Shown: piece after piece, positions 43,641-52,083 of the stretch
Layout of the letters: the number at the start of each line of letters is the position of its first letter
Position numbering within the stretch: position 1 is the first letter of the stretch
Source of the DNA: Thermopolyspora sp040678635
GTDB taxonomy: Bacteria; Actinomycetota; Actinomycetes; Streptosporangiales; Streptosporangiaceae
Direction: 5' to 3'
Assembly (NCBI RefSeq): GCF_040678635.1
Contig: NZ_JBFATZ010000009.1
Span: 248,001 to 312,000, forward strand
Length of the DNA: 64,000 nt
Position numbers and translations under genes: made by a program
Notes under the pieces: model-generated
What the model was told of the DNA's origin: nothing
Databases searched by the model: none
What the model saw: only the letters and a program-made list of their open reading frames with translations

Positions 43641-44280
43641 TTCGCTCCTTCCCACGTCTTCGAGGCTATCGCGCCCTACCTTCGGCACCTCCATCGGTCG
43701 GTACGGCGCCGCCCGCGTACGGCGGGGCGGAGCATGGCGTCCGTCGTGCGTCCGCCGAGGTGGCGGCGGAGACGAGAGCGGCCCGACGGAAATCGCCCGA
43801 TGAAATGATTTGGGCGATCCCGCGACATGTGGCGGTCGATCGGCCATGGAATGTCGTGCCCGGCCTGAACCGCGTCAAATGGATCCGGAGGACGGTCGGC
43901 CCGATACATATCGGGGATTAGTGCTTGGGAGAGGGGGGAGGTCTGCCCCGACGTGTGCGCCCGGGATTGATCTCGGGCGCTTTTACGGAAACGTTTGCGA
44001 TGCCCTTGATTCGCGCGTTTACGGCTCGACCGGATAGGTTCAACCGGTTCAATTCTGGGTTACATACCAGCAGGTCACGCCCATGTGGGCCATCCATGGT
44101 ACCCGATTCGAACGGCATGCGACTAGCTGGCTCTACGCTCTCGCGCTGCTTTCCGTGACCGTTGGGCGACTGAGGTGGCTTGTGGAGCGGGCTAAATTAA
44201 TTTAATTCTGCATCGAATGGGACCGAACGAAGGTTGGCACCGCAAACCATCTGGGGCGGATCGAGAATCTGACCAATTGC

Positions 44281-44297
44281 ATGACATCCGTTGTCAT
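44281..44297. promoter_or_regulatory. inverted repeat upstream of a secreted peptide gene
   Basis: ATGACA-TCCGT-TGTCAT is flanked on both sides by CAATTG at about 44274 and 44306, a nested symmetrical element 75 bp before the start of the small secreted protein. The remainder of 43641-44371 has no supported gene. Confidence 0.4.
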
Positions 44298-44371
44298 GAA
44301 TCGCCAATTGTGGTTTGTCAGGACGGTCGGATATCACTTGGGTGTCAGTCACAACCGGAGGAGGTAACACC

Positions 44372-44629
44372 ATGTCCCGTAAGTACTGGGCGGGGGCGGC
44401 GATCGTCGCGGCGACCCTGACCGTGTTCGCGCAGCCGGCTCTCGCGTCGGCGGAGTCCTGTTGCCGGGCTCCGAAGGGAGCGGTCTCCGAGGTCGAGGCC
44501 TCCACCAACCTGCACCCCAAGGCCGTCGTCACCGGCTTGCAGCCCAAGGGGGTGATCTCCGCGATGGCGGCCTCCGCGGCCGTCGCTCCGGCGGGCGACG
44601 GATGCTTCTGGGGATGCAAGATCAACTGA
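44372..44629 (+). CDS. small secreted cysteine-containing protein
   Basis: An 85-residue precursor: signal peptide MSRKYWAGAAIVAATLTVFA to ALA, leaving a mature chain of about 55-60 residues beginning near SAESCCRAP and ending GDGCFWGCKIN. Four cysteines, two near each end, suggest disulfides. GGAGGAGG at 44357-44364 is a near-ideal ribosome-binding site, implying strong expression. No family recognised; no modification genes nearby. Confidence 0.7.
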   Translation: MSRKYWAGAAIVAATLTVFAQPALASAESCCRAPKGAVSEVEASTNLHPKAVVTGLQPKGVISAMAASAAVAPAGDGCFWGCKIN

Positions 44630-44745
44630 TCGAGTGAAAGCCGGAGCCATGACAATGGCCTGGACCGAATGCGCGGCCGGAACCGGGCGGGGGCGGAGCC
44701 TGCCGAGTGATCACGTGTGCGGTCCGGTCGTCCGGCGATGAATGA

Positions 44746-44786
44746 CCCGATGGCGTGGGCAAACGGAGGAGGCCCACGCCATCGGG
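44746..44786. terminator. 15-bp perfect-stem bidirectional terminator
   Basis: CCCGATGGCGTGGGC (44746-44760) is perfectly inverted at 44772-44786 around an 11-nt loop, between the converging secreted-protein and secDF genes. No U-tract. Confidence 0.65.
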
Positions 44787-44900
44787 GTCGGTCGCGTACG
44801 CCCGTCCGCCGCACCGGCTCCCGGAACCCGATGCGGCGGACTCGGCGCGGCACCGCCGAACCCGGCCGTGACTCCCCGGAGTCCGCGGCTGGAGGCGGGG

Positions 44901-47144
44901 TCAGAGCACCGCCCCCGAGCCGTCCCGCGGTCGCGGCGCCCGGCGCTTGGGCGGCCCCGGCGGCGGCTGCTTGCTGACCCGCTCCAGCTCGATCGCCGCC
45001 GGCCCGGCCACGAACGACGACGACGCCGTGCCGACCACGATGCCGATGATCAGCGCGATCGCGAAGTCCCGCAGCGACGACCCGCCGAAGATCGCCAGAG
45101 CGATCAGGATGAACAGCGCGCCGAGACCGGTGTTGACGGTGCGCGGCACGGTCTGCAGGATCGCCCGGTTGACCAGCGTGCCGAACGCCGTGCGCCGTTC
45201 AAGACCCCACATCTCCCGGACCCGGTCGAACACCACCACCTTGTCGTTCACCGAGTACCCGATGATGGTGAGCATCGCGGCGAGGAAGATGCCGTCGATC
45301 GGCTTGCCCAGCCAGGCGAACGTGCCCACGACCGCCGCCACGTCCACCACCAGGGCGAGCACCGCCGCCGTGCCGAACGTCCAGCGGAACCGGGCCGCGA
45401 GGTACAGCAGTTGCGCCGCGAGCGCCACCAGCAGCGCGATGAGCGCGTTGCGCCGCAGCTCCTCGCCGAGGCTCGGCCCGATCAGCTCGTCGCGCACCTT
45501 GCTCACGTCGCCCACCCGCGCGTCGAGCGCCCGCTCGATCGCGACCACCTCGTCGGAGCCGATCTGCCCGGTCCGTACGGAGATGGCGTCGCCGGACGCC
45601 TGCACGACCGCGTTCGGATACCCGGCGTCGCTGAGCACCCGCCGCGCCTGCGCGGTGTCGACGGCGTGGCTCGTGGTGAACTCGACGATCCGCCCGCCGG
45701 TGAACTCGATGCCGAAGTTCAGCCCCCGCAGGACGATCCCGGCGACGGCGGCCACGATGATCAGCCCGCCGATCGCGAGCCACAGCCGTCCCCGGCGCAT
45801 GAGGTTGGGGTTGCGACCGGTCACCCAGGTCCGCACCCGCCCCACGCTGCCGAGCCCGGACGTCCCGGGCCGCAGCCGCCCGATCATCGGCTGGGCGAGC
45901 GCCCGGGTGATGAGCATCGCCGAGACCAGCGAGGCGAGCACGCCGATGGCGAGCGTGACGCCGAAGCCGCGCACCGGCCCGGAGGCGAGCCAGAACAGCA
46001 GCGCCGCGGCGAGCAGGGTGGTGATGTTGGAGTCGGCGATGGCGCTCCAGGCGTTTTTGAACCCCCGGTCCAGGGCCCACCCCAGGCCGCGTTTGGGGTT
46101 CTCGCCGTACTCCTCCCTGGCCCGCTCGAACACCAGCACGTTGGCGTCGACGGCCATGCCGATGGCGAGCACGAAACCGGCGAGTCCCGGCAGGGTGAGC
46201 GTCGCCCCGAAGGCCACCAGCGCCGCGTACGAGATCAGCCCGTAGCAGGCGAGCGCGACCGCCGCCGCGAGCCCGACCAGGCGGTAGACCAGGATGATGA
46301 ACAGCGCCGTCACGATCACGCCGGCGACGCCGGCCTCGGCGCTGGCCTCGATCGCCTCCGCGCCGAGCGTCGGCCCGAGGGTGCGCTGCTCGATCAGCTT
46401 CAGCGGCACCGGCAGCGCGCCGCCCTTGATCAGCACGGCGAGGTCCTGCGCCTCCTGTTGAGTGAAATTGCCGGTGATCTGCGTGCCTCCGCCGGTGATG
46501 CCGACCTTGCAGGGCACCGACTCGTTCACCTGCGGCGAGGAGATGATCTCCTTGTCGAGCACGATGGCGACCCGGCGCCTGGGGTCGCCCGGGCCGACGC
46601 AGGCGGCCGTGCCGGTGAGCTGCTGCCAGGCCCGCGCGTCGCGGAACTCGACGGAGACGAAGTTGCCGATGCCCTGCCGTACGTCGGTCCCGGCGGCGGC
46701 GTCGGTGACTCCGTCGCCGGTGATCACGGCGGGGCCGAGCTTGAGCCGCTGCCCCTTCTCGTCGGGGAGCGCGTCCTTGTCGCCGGGCTCGGCGAGGCCC
46801 TCGACGGCGTGGAAGGTGAGCTGCGCGGTCCGGCCGATGACCTGGGCGGCCTGGCGCGGGTCGAGCACCCCCGGCAGCTCGACGATGATCCGCCGCTCGC
46901 CGGAGCGGACCAGCGTCGGATCGACCACGCCGAGCGCGTCCGCGCGCCTGCGCAGTACGTCCAGGGCGCGGTCGGTGGCCGCGGCGTCGGCCTTGACGGT
47001 GGGGGCGTCGCGGGTTTCGAAGACCAGCTGGGTGCCGCCGCGCAGGTCGAGCCCCAACCGCGGCGACATGGTGAACGCGAGTACCGCGGCGGTCGCGACG
47101 ACGACGAACGCGGCCACCGCGCGCCACAACGGCGCACGTGACAT
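44901..47144 (-). CDS. secDF: fused SecD-SecF protein translocase subunit
   Basis: A 747-residue membrane protein that joins SecD and SecF. SecD half: DLRGGTQLV near residues 33-41, a large extracytoplasmic domain and AIGMAVDANVLVFERAREE. SecF half: LNFGIEFTGGRI and GYSVNDKVVVFDRVREM. About 12 membrane segments. Actinobacteria usually carry separate secD and secF beside yajC; this fused copy is away from such genes, so it may be a second, specialised set. The C-terminal tail is Pro/Arg-rich. Confidence 0.9.
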   Translation of the reverse strand: MSRAPLWRAVAAFVVVATAAVLAFTMSPRLGLDLRGGTQLVFETRDAPTVKADAAATDRALDVLRRRADALGVVDPTLVRSGERRIIVELPGVLDPRQAAQVIGRTAQLTFHAVEGLAEPGDKDALPDEKGQRLKLGPAVITGDGVTDAAAGTDVRQGIGNFVSVEFRDARAWQQLTGTAACVGPGDPRRRVAIVLDKEIISSPQVNESVPCKVGITGGGTQITGNFTQQEAQDLAVLIKGGALPVPLKLIEQRTLGPTLGAEAIEASAEAGVAGVIVTALFIILVYRLVGLAAAVALACYGLISYAALVAFGATLTLPGLAGFVLAIGMAVDANVLVFERAREEYGENPKRGLGWALDRGFKNAWSAIADSNITTLLAAALLFWLASGPVRGFGVTLAIGVLASLVSAMLITRALAQPMIGRLRPGTSGLGSVGRVRTWVTGRNPNLMRRGRLWLAIGGLIIVAAVAGIVLRGLNFGIEFTGGRIVEFTTSHAVDTAQARRVLSDAGYPNAVVQASGDAISVRTGQIGSDEVVAIERALDARVGDVSKVRDELIGPSLGEELRRNALIALLVALAAQLLYLAARFRWTFGTAAVLALVVDVAAVVGTFAWLGKPIDGIFLAAMLTIIGYSVNDKVVVFDRVREMWGLERRTAFGTLVNRAILQTVPRTVNTGLGALFILIALAIFGGSSLRDFAIALIIGIVVGTASSSFVAGPAAIELERVSKQPPPGPPKRRAPRPRDGSGAVL

Positions 47145-47183
47145 GGGAAGCCTCCACAGGCTTTGTCGATGGTGAAAGGGACG

Positions 47184-47522
47184 TCAGCGTGTGGAGGGGC
47201 CCGGCGGGGCGCGGGCGGGGGCGACCGAGCGCCCCGGGTCGGCGGGGACGACCTGCCGCCCGGTCTCGACGCGTGCCGCGTGTGTCCGCCGTACGGGCCA
47301 GGATCCGGTGGAGAGCACGGCGGCGGAGCCGCCCGTGACATGCGCGCCGCCGCCCGCCTGCACGGTGGGCAGCGCGCCGTTGTACGGGGGCGGGGCCAGC
47401 GCGAGTTCGTGCGACGCCGACGGCGCCTTGGCGACGGCCGGCGCGGCGTCGTCCGCGTGCCATCCGGCGCCCGTGAGCACGCATGCCAGCAGCAGCAGTA
47501 CGGCGGGCACCCTGCTGCGCAC
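47184..47522 (-). CDS. hypothetical exported Ala/Pro-rich protein
   Basis: A 112-residue protein: hydrophobic N-terminus (MRSRVPAVLLLLACVLTGAG) and an Ala/Pro/Gly-rich remainder without recognised domains. GTG 47522 follows GGGAGG. It is 39 bp upstream of secDF on the same strand and may be co-transcribed. Low-complexity composition keeps confidence modest. Confidence 0.5.
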   Translation of the reverse strand: MRSRVPAVLLLLACVLTGAGWHADDAAPAVAKAPSASHELALAPPPYNGALPTVQAGGGAHVTGGSAAVLSTGSWPVRRTHAARVETGRQVVPADPGRSVAPARAPPGPSTR

Positions 47523-47740
47523 GCGTCCTCCCGGGTCCTTACGGCTGACGGTACCCCCATCGGCGGTCGCCCACCGGTCGTCGTCGTGCGTTTGCCGCGC
47601 CCTTACGTGCTTACGTGCGGTATGGGGCGATTCGCGGCGGTCGCCAGGGCGGCCGACCGCCCGGTCGTCCCGGGTACGCCAGGGAAGCACGCCGAAATCG
47701 GGCATTGCCGACAGAGAGCGCGTCAGCGTAGTTTCCAAGC

Positions 47741-48031
47741 ATGGCCGTCGTTCACCCGCCGCGCGTGGCGTGGCTCGGTGCCCGTGTCTTCGTCGCGGCG
47801 GCGAACGCCGAAACCTACTGGTGGCTCAGCGAGATGCTCGGACGCTACCTCGGCCTCATGTTCGAGCTGTACCTGACCGACACCCGGCGGCGGCTGCAGC
47901 GCACGGGCGAGACGTACGCCGAGATCGGCATCTGGCGCACCTACCTCGGCGACCTTCTGGAAGACCGCCCCGAGTTGCAGCCGGTCATCCTGCAGCTGAT
48001 CGACGAGACGGAGGCGCGGCTGCCCAGGTGA
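47741..48031 (+). CDS. hypothetical protein
   Basis: A 96-residue protein with coding-like composition and no recognised family: VFVAAANAETYWWLSEMLGRYLGLMFELYL, read in two helices, is amphipathic, and the C-terminus is acidic. No signal peptide and no good ribosome-binding site. Divergent from the exported protein gene. Confidence 0.5.
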   Translation: MAVVHPPRVAWLGARVFVAAANAETYWWLSEMLGRYLGLMFELYLTDTRRRLQRTGETYAEIGIWRTYLGDLLEDRPELQPVILQLIDETEARLPR

Positions 48032-48061
48032 GCCGCCGCGCCGCGTACGGCCCCCGCGGGG

Positions 48062-49243
48062 TCAGCCGCGCAGCCCGCGGAAGAACTCGCGGACGTCGGA
48101 GATGAGCAGCTCCGGCACCTCCAGGGCGGCGAAGTGGCCGCCGCGGTCGAACTCGGTCCAGTGGGTGATCGTGTTCGTGCGCTCCGCCCACCGGCGGATC
48201 GGGTGGACGATGTCGTGCGGGAATATCGCGACGCCGGTGGGGACCGGGGAACGGCCGGGCGACGGGCGGTTGTGCGCGGCCTCGTAGTAGATGCGGGCCG
48301 AGGACCCGGCGGTGTTGGTGAGCCAGTAGAGCATCACGTTCGTGAGGATGGTGTCGCGGTCGACCGCCTCCTCCGGGAGGTCCTTGCAGTCGGTCCACTC
48401 CTTGAACTTCTCCACGATCCAGGCGAGTTGCCCGACGGGGGAGTCCGCCAGGCCGTACGCGAGGGTCTGCGGCCGAGTGGACTGGATCTTGTTGTAGCCG
48501 GACAGCTCCTGGTCGTAGTGCCTGCGGCGGTCCAGCCGGGTCTTCTCGTCCTCGGTGAGCTCCTCGATCTCGCCGGGCGCGCCGCTGGGGAAGGGGGGCA
48601 GGAAGTTCAGGTGTACGCCGATGACGTGCTCCGGGGCGGCCAGGCCCAGCTCGCGGGAGATGAACGAGCCCCAGTCGCCGCCCTGCGCGCCGTACCGGTC
48701 GTAGCCGAGCCGGCGCATCAGCTCGGCCCAGGCGCGGGCGACCCGGGCCGCTCCCCAGCCGGGGCCCTGACGCGGCCCGGAGAACCCGTAGCCGGGGATC
48801 GACGGCAGGACCAGGTGGAAGGCGTCGGCCGGGTCGCCGCCGTGCGCGGCGGGATCGGTGAGCGGGCCGATGATGTCGAGGAACTCGACGATCGAGCCCG
48901 GCCAGCCGTGGGTGACGATCAGCGGCATGGCGCCGGGTTCGGGGGAGCGGACGTGCAGGAAGTGCACGTCCGCGCCGTCGATCGTGGTCAGGTACTGGGG
49001 GAACGCGTTGATCCGCGCCTCCTGCGCCCGCCAGTCGTAGGACGTGCGCCAGTACTCGGCCAGTTCCTTGAGGTAGTCGAGCGGCACGCCGTACGACCAC
49101 CCCGCGTCCAGTGGCTCCGGCCACCGGGTACGGCCGAGCCGCTCCCGTAGATCGTCGAGATCGGCCTGCGGAATCTCGATGCGGAACGGCCGGATCTCCG
49201 AACCGGCCCCCGCGTTCACGTCACCTGCTCCGCCGTTGCTCAT
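48062..49243 (-). CDS. epoxide hydrolase family protein
   Basis: A 393-residue alpha/beta hydrolase with the N-terminal EHN extension (FRIEIPQADLDDLRERLGRTRWP). HGWPGS carries the oxyanion HGxP, GGDWGS the nucleophile Asp, and DRGGHFAALE the catalytic His. Microsomal-type fold in a soluble bacterial form. GGAG lies just before ATG 49243. Probably hydrolyses an epoxide; natural substrate unknown. Confidence 0.9.
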   Translation of the reverse strand: MSNGGAGDVNAGAGSEIRPFRIEIPQADLDDLRERLGRTRWPEPLDAGWSYGVPLDYLKELAEYWRTSYDWRAQEARINAFPQYLTTIDGADVHFLHVRSPEPGAMPLIVTHGWPGSIVEFLDIIGPLTDPAAHGGDPADAFHLVLPSIPGYGFSGPRQGPGWGAARVARAWAELMRRLGYDRYGAQGGDWGSFISRELGLAAPEHVIGVHLNFLPPFPSGAPGEIEELTEDEKTRLDRRRHYDQELSGYNKIQSTRPQTLAYGLADSPVGQLAWIVEKFKEWTDCKDLPEEAVDRDTILTNVMLYWLTNTAGSSARIYYEAAHNRPSPGRSPVPTGVAIFPHDIVHPIRRWAERTNTITHWTEFDRGGHFAALEVPELLISDVREFFRGLRG

Positions 49244-49351
49244 GTCTCCGCCGTCCGTGCTGTCCGTTATGTCCCGTCCAGCCTGCCAGACCGTCGTCCT
49301 CGGCGCAGCAGGCCATTGCCCACGCACGGGGACTTCATACCTACAGGACGC

Positions 49352-50731
49352 CTACGGGACGACGGGGCCGAGGTTGACGTTGAACATGCCGTTCGGGTCG
49401 ATCTCCTTCTTGACGCGCAGCAGCCGCTCGCGGTCCTCCGCGGGCCACGCCGCGAACGCCCCGGGCCGCGCCGCCGCCCCCTGGAAGTTCACCAGGGTGG
49501 CCGGGGAGCGGAACGGCTCCACGGCGTCGATCACGCTCGCCACGACGGCGGGCACGATCTCGGCCAGTTCCGGCAGCATCGGCGCGATGCACAGCAGCGA
49601 GAAGGCGCCCTCCCTGCCGGTCACGGCGTTGGGCACGGCGGCCGGTCGGCTCAGCGCGCCGCCGAGCAGCCGCAGCTCCGCCATGATCAGCGGCAGGTCG
49701 ATCTCGGGCCCGGCGGTGGCGAGGATCGCGTCCACCGCCTCCGGCGGCAGGTCCTTGAGCACGACGCCCGCCTCGTGGGACGGCATCGGCTCGACCGGGT
49801 CCATGTGGATGGAGTCGACGGCGGCGTACGGCATGCGGCCCACGCCGTCGATCAGCGCGGGAGCGAGCGCGCGCATCGGCGCGAGGAGCCGCGCGCCCTC
49901 CTCGTCCGAGCCGAGGTGGGCGAAGCGCAGGTGCACCACGGTCCGGCCGCGCAGGACCTCCGGCAGCGTCGGCATCGGGGGAAGGCGCAGCAGCGCGACC
50001 GACGCGGTGGCCTCCTCGGGCAGCGTCGGCGCCCACGTCCGGAAGGCGTGCAGCACGTCGGCCGCGGCCTCGGCCGGGAAGAAGATTCCGCCGCCGTACA
50101 GGTGGGAGACCGGCACGAGGTCCACCTCCATCGCCGTGACGACGCCGAAGTGGCTCTTGCCGGCGCCGCGCAGCGCCCAGAACAGCTCGGGGTCGCGCAG
50201 GGAGTCAACCCGGCGGACGCGACCGTCCGCGGTCACGATCTCCAGGGCGCGTACGTGGTCGGCGCAGAAGCCGTAGCGGCGGGCGAGGGAGCCCATGCCG
50301 CCGCCGAGCGCGTAGCCCACCGCGCCGACGTCGGACGCCGAGCCGTTGAGCGGGGCCAGGCCGTACGGGGCCGTCGCCTCGATCACCCGGGCCCACTTCA
50401 CGCCCGCGCCGATCCGCGCCGTGCGGGCCACCGGATCGACGGACAGCTCGGCCAGGCGGCGCGTGGTGATCAGGACGCAGTCGGTGGCGGGGGAGAGGGC
50501 GCCGTGACCGGTCGCCTGCACGGTCACCTTCTTGTGGTGGCGCGCGGCCCAGCGGACCGCCTCCGCCACGTCGTCGGCGCAGGTCGCCCCGACGACGAGG
50601 TCGGGCCGGTGGACGGTCGCGACGTTCCAGGCGGCGATCTCCTCGGCGAAGCCGGGGTCGGCGGGCATGAGCACCGGGCCGGCCACGCGGGCGGCCAGTT
50701 CGGCGACGGCGTCGTACGTCAGGGCGGGCAT
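49352..50731 (-). CDS. FAD-binding oxidoreductase (BBE-like)
   Basis: A 459-residue flavoprotein of the VAO/berberine-bridge-enzyme type. PDLVVGATCADDVAEAVRWA and VQATGHGAL form the FAD loop (His in the position often covalently linked to flavin), LGGGMGSLARRYG follows, and KKEIDPNGMFNVN is the C-terminal BBE segment. No signal peptide. AAAGGAG supports ATG 50731. The next 359 bp upstream (50732-51090) hold no gene. Confidence 0.9.
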   Translation of the reverse strand: MPALTYDAVAELAARVAGPVLMPADPGFAEEIAAWNVATVHRPDLVVGATCADDVAEAVRWAARHHKKVTVQATGHGALSPATDCVLITTRRLAELSVDPVARTARIGAGVKWARVIEATAPYGLAPLNGSASDVGAVGYALGGGMGSLARRYGFCADHVRALEIVTADGRVRRVDSLRDPELFWALRGAGKSHFGVVTAMEVDLVPVSHLYGGGIFFPAEAAADVLHAFRTWAPTLPEEATASVALLRLPPMPTLPEVLRGRTVVHLRFAHLGSDEEGARLLAPMRALAPALIDGVGRMPYAAVDSIHMDPVEPMPSHEAGVVLKDLPPEAVDAILATAGPEIDLPLIMAELRLLGGALSRPAAVPNAVTGREGAFSLLCIAPMLPELAEIVPAVVASVIDAVEPFRSPATLVNFQGAAARPGAFAAWPAEDRERLLRVKKEIDPNGMFNVNLGPVVP

Positions 50732-51090
50732 GACAGTCTCCTTTGCAATGTCGCCGACCAAGAGTCAAGATTCATGTCAGATTCCTGACCCTGGCGGAGC
50801 GACTCGTGCGATCCGTGGGGTTCCGGGCGCTCCCGCCGCTCGCGGACCCGGCCTGCCGTGGTCCGGGCGGCACACGCGCGCCGTCAGCCGACGGCGGCCG
50901 TGCGCGCCGGACGCCGGTGGACGGCGCGATGCGGGAGCGACCCGGGGCGCCGATCTCGCGGCGCCTCACGCAAAGACGATGTCAGCACCCACTTGTACGC
51001 GACTTGGATCGGGCACAAACGCCGCTTGTTGTCCGCTAGTTGCGGATAAATCCCTTTGAGACTGGTGTGTCGCAGGACGGCCTTGGAAGG

Positions 51091-52083
51091 TCAGCCGAAG
51101 TACTTCTTCGCGCCGTCGTGCAGGGGGACCGGGTCGGTCTTGGGGGCCTCCTCGGCGGAGATGTCCTTGGCGGAGACGTGCACCTTCTCCAAGTCCGCCT
51201 TGTGCTCGATGAGCAGCTTGGCCAGGCTCTCGGCGAGGGCGGGGTCCATGTTCTCGTTGACGATCAGCAGGTTCGGGATGAGGATCGTGGGCACGTCGGC
51301 GGGCTGGTCGTACGCGTCCTTCGGCAGCGTGCCGCCGGCGTAGACCGGACCGTGCTCCCGCTGCATGCCCGGCAGCACGTCGTCCAGCGGCACGAATCCG
51401 ACCTCGCCCTTCATGCTCGTGACCAGGTCGGTGATGCCGGAGGCGGGCAGCCCCCCGACCCACACCATCGCGTCGAGCGTGCCGTCCTTCAGGCCCTGCA
51501 CGGTCTCGGGCAGCGACAGCGCCTGCCGGGAGATGTCGGTGTCGGGGTCGAGACCGGCGACCCGCAGCATGCGCAGCGCGACCACCTCCGCGCCGGAGTT
51601 GGGGGAGCCGGTCGAGACGCGCTTGCCCTTCATGTCGGCGATCGACTTCACCCCGGAGTCGGTGCGGGCGAGGACCTGGACGTGGCTCGTGTACAGCCGG
51701 GCGATGGCGCGGATCGGCTGGGGCGCGGTGAACGCGCCCTCGCCCCGGATCGCGTCCGAGGCCGAGTCGGCGAGCGTGAACGCGATGTCGGAGTCGCCGC
51801 GCACGACCCGCTGGATGTTCTCCACCGAGGCGCCGGTCGCCTCGGCCGTGGCCTGGTAGCCGGGGATGTTCTTGCTGATCTGCTCGGCGAGCCCGCCGCC
51901 GAGCACGTAGTACACGCCGGTGGTGTTGCCCGTCGCGATCGACAACCGCTTGCCGCCGCCACCGCCCTGCTCCGCCGCCCGTTCGGCGGACCGGTCGCCG
52001 CCGCAGCCCGCGAGCGCGAGCGCCACCGCGAGGGCGACGAGCAGGGGGCCGATCCGGCGGAGCCGTACACGTGCAAAGGTCAT
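51091..52083 (-). CDS. TAXI family TRAP transporter solute-binding lipoprotein
   Basis: A 330-residue extracytoplasmic binding protein. An N-terminal hydrophobic segment ends in the lipobox LAGC, followed by a Gly/Ser-rich linker. LSIATGNTTGVYYVLGGGLAEQI is the TAXI signature and GKRVSTGSPNSGAEV is typical. ATG 52083 overlaps the permease stop (ATGA). It feeds the fused TRAP permease; ligand unknown (dicarboxylates or glutamate-like in studied members). Confidence 0.92.
   Translation of the reverse strand: MTFARVRLRRIGPLLVALAVALALAGCGGDRSAERAAEQGGGGGKRLSIATGNTTGVYYVLGGGLAEQISKNIPGYQATAEATGASVENIQRVVRGDSDIAFTLADSASDAIRGEGAFTAPQPIRAIARLYTSHVQVLARTDSGVKSIADMKGKRVSTGSPNSGAEVVALRMLRVAGLDPDTDISRQALSLPETVQGLKDGTLDAMVWVGGLPASGITDLVTSMKGEVGFVPLDDVLPGMQREHGPVYAGGTLPKDAYDQPADVPTILIPNLLIVNENMDPALAESLAKLLIEHKADLEKVHVSAKDISAEEAPKTDPVPLHDGAKKYFG

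Noticed and set aside
44742..47141. A 799-codon open frame on the plus strand opposite secDF
   Set aside because: It is an antisense shadow of the GC-rich secDF gene: Arg/Asp/Gly/Pro-rich, no family similarity, no ribosome-binding site.
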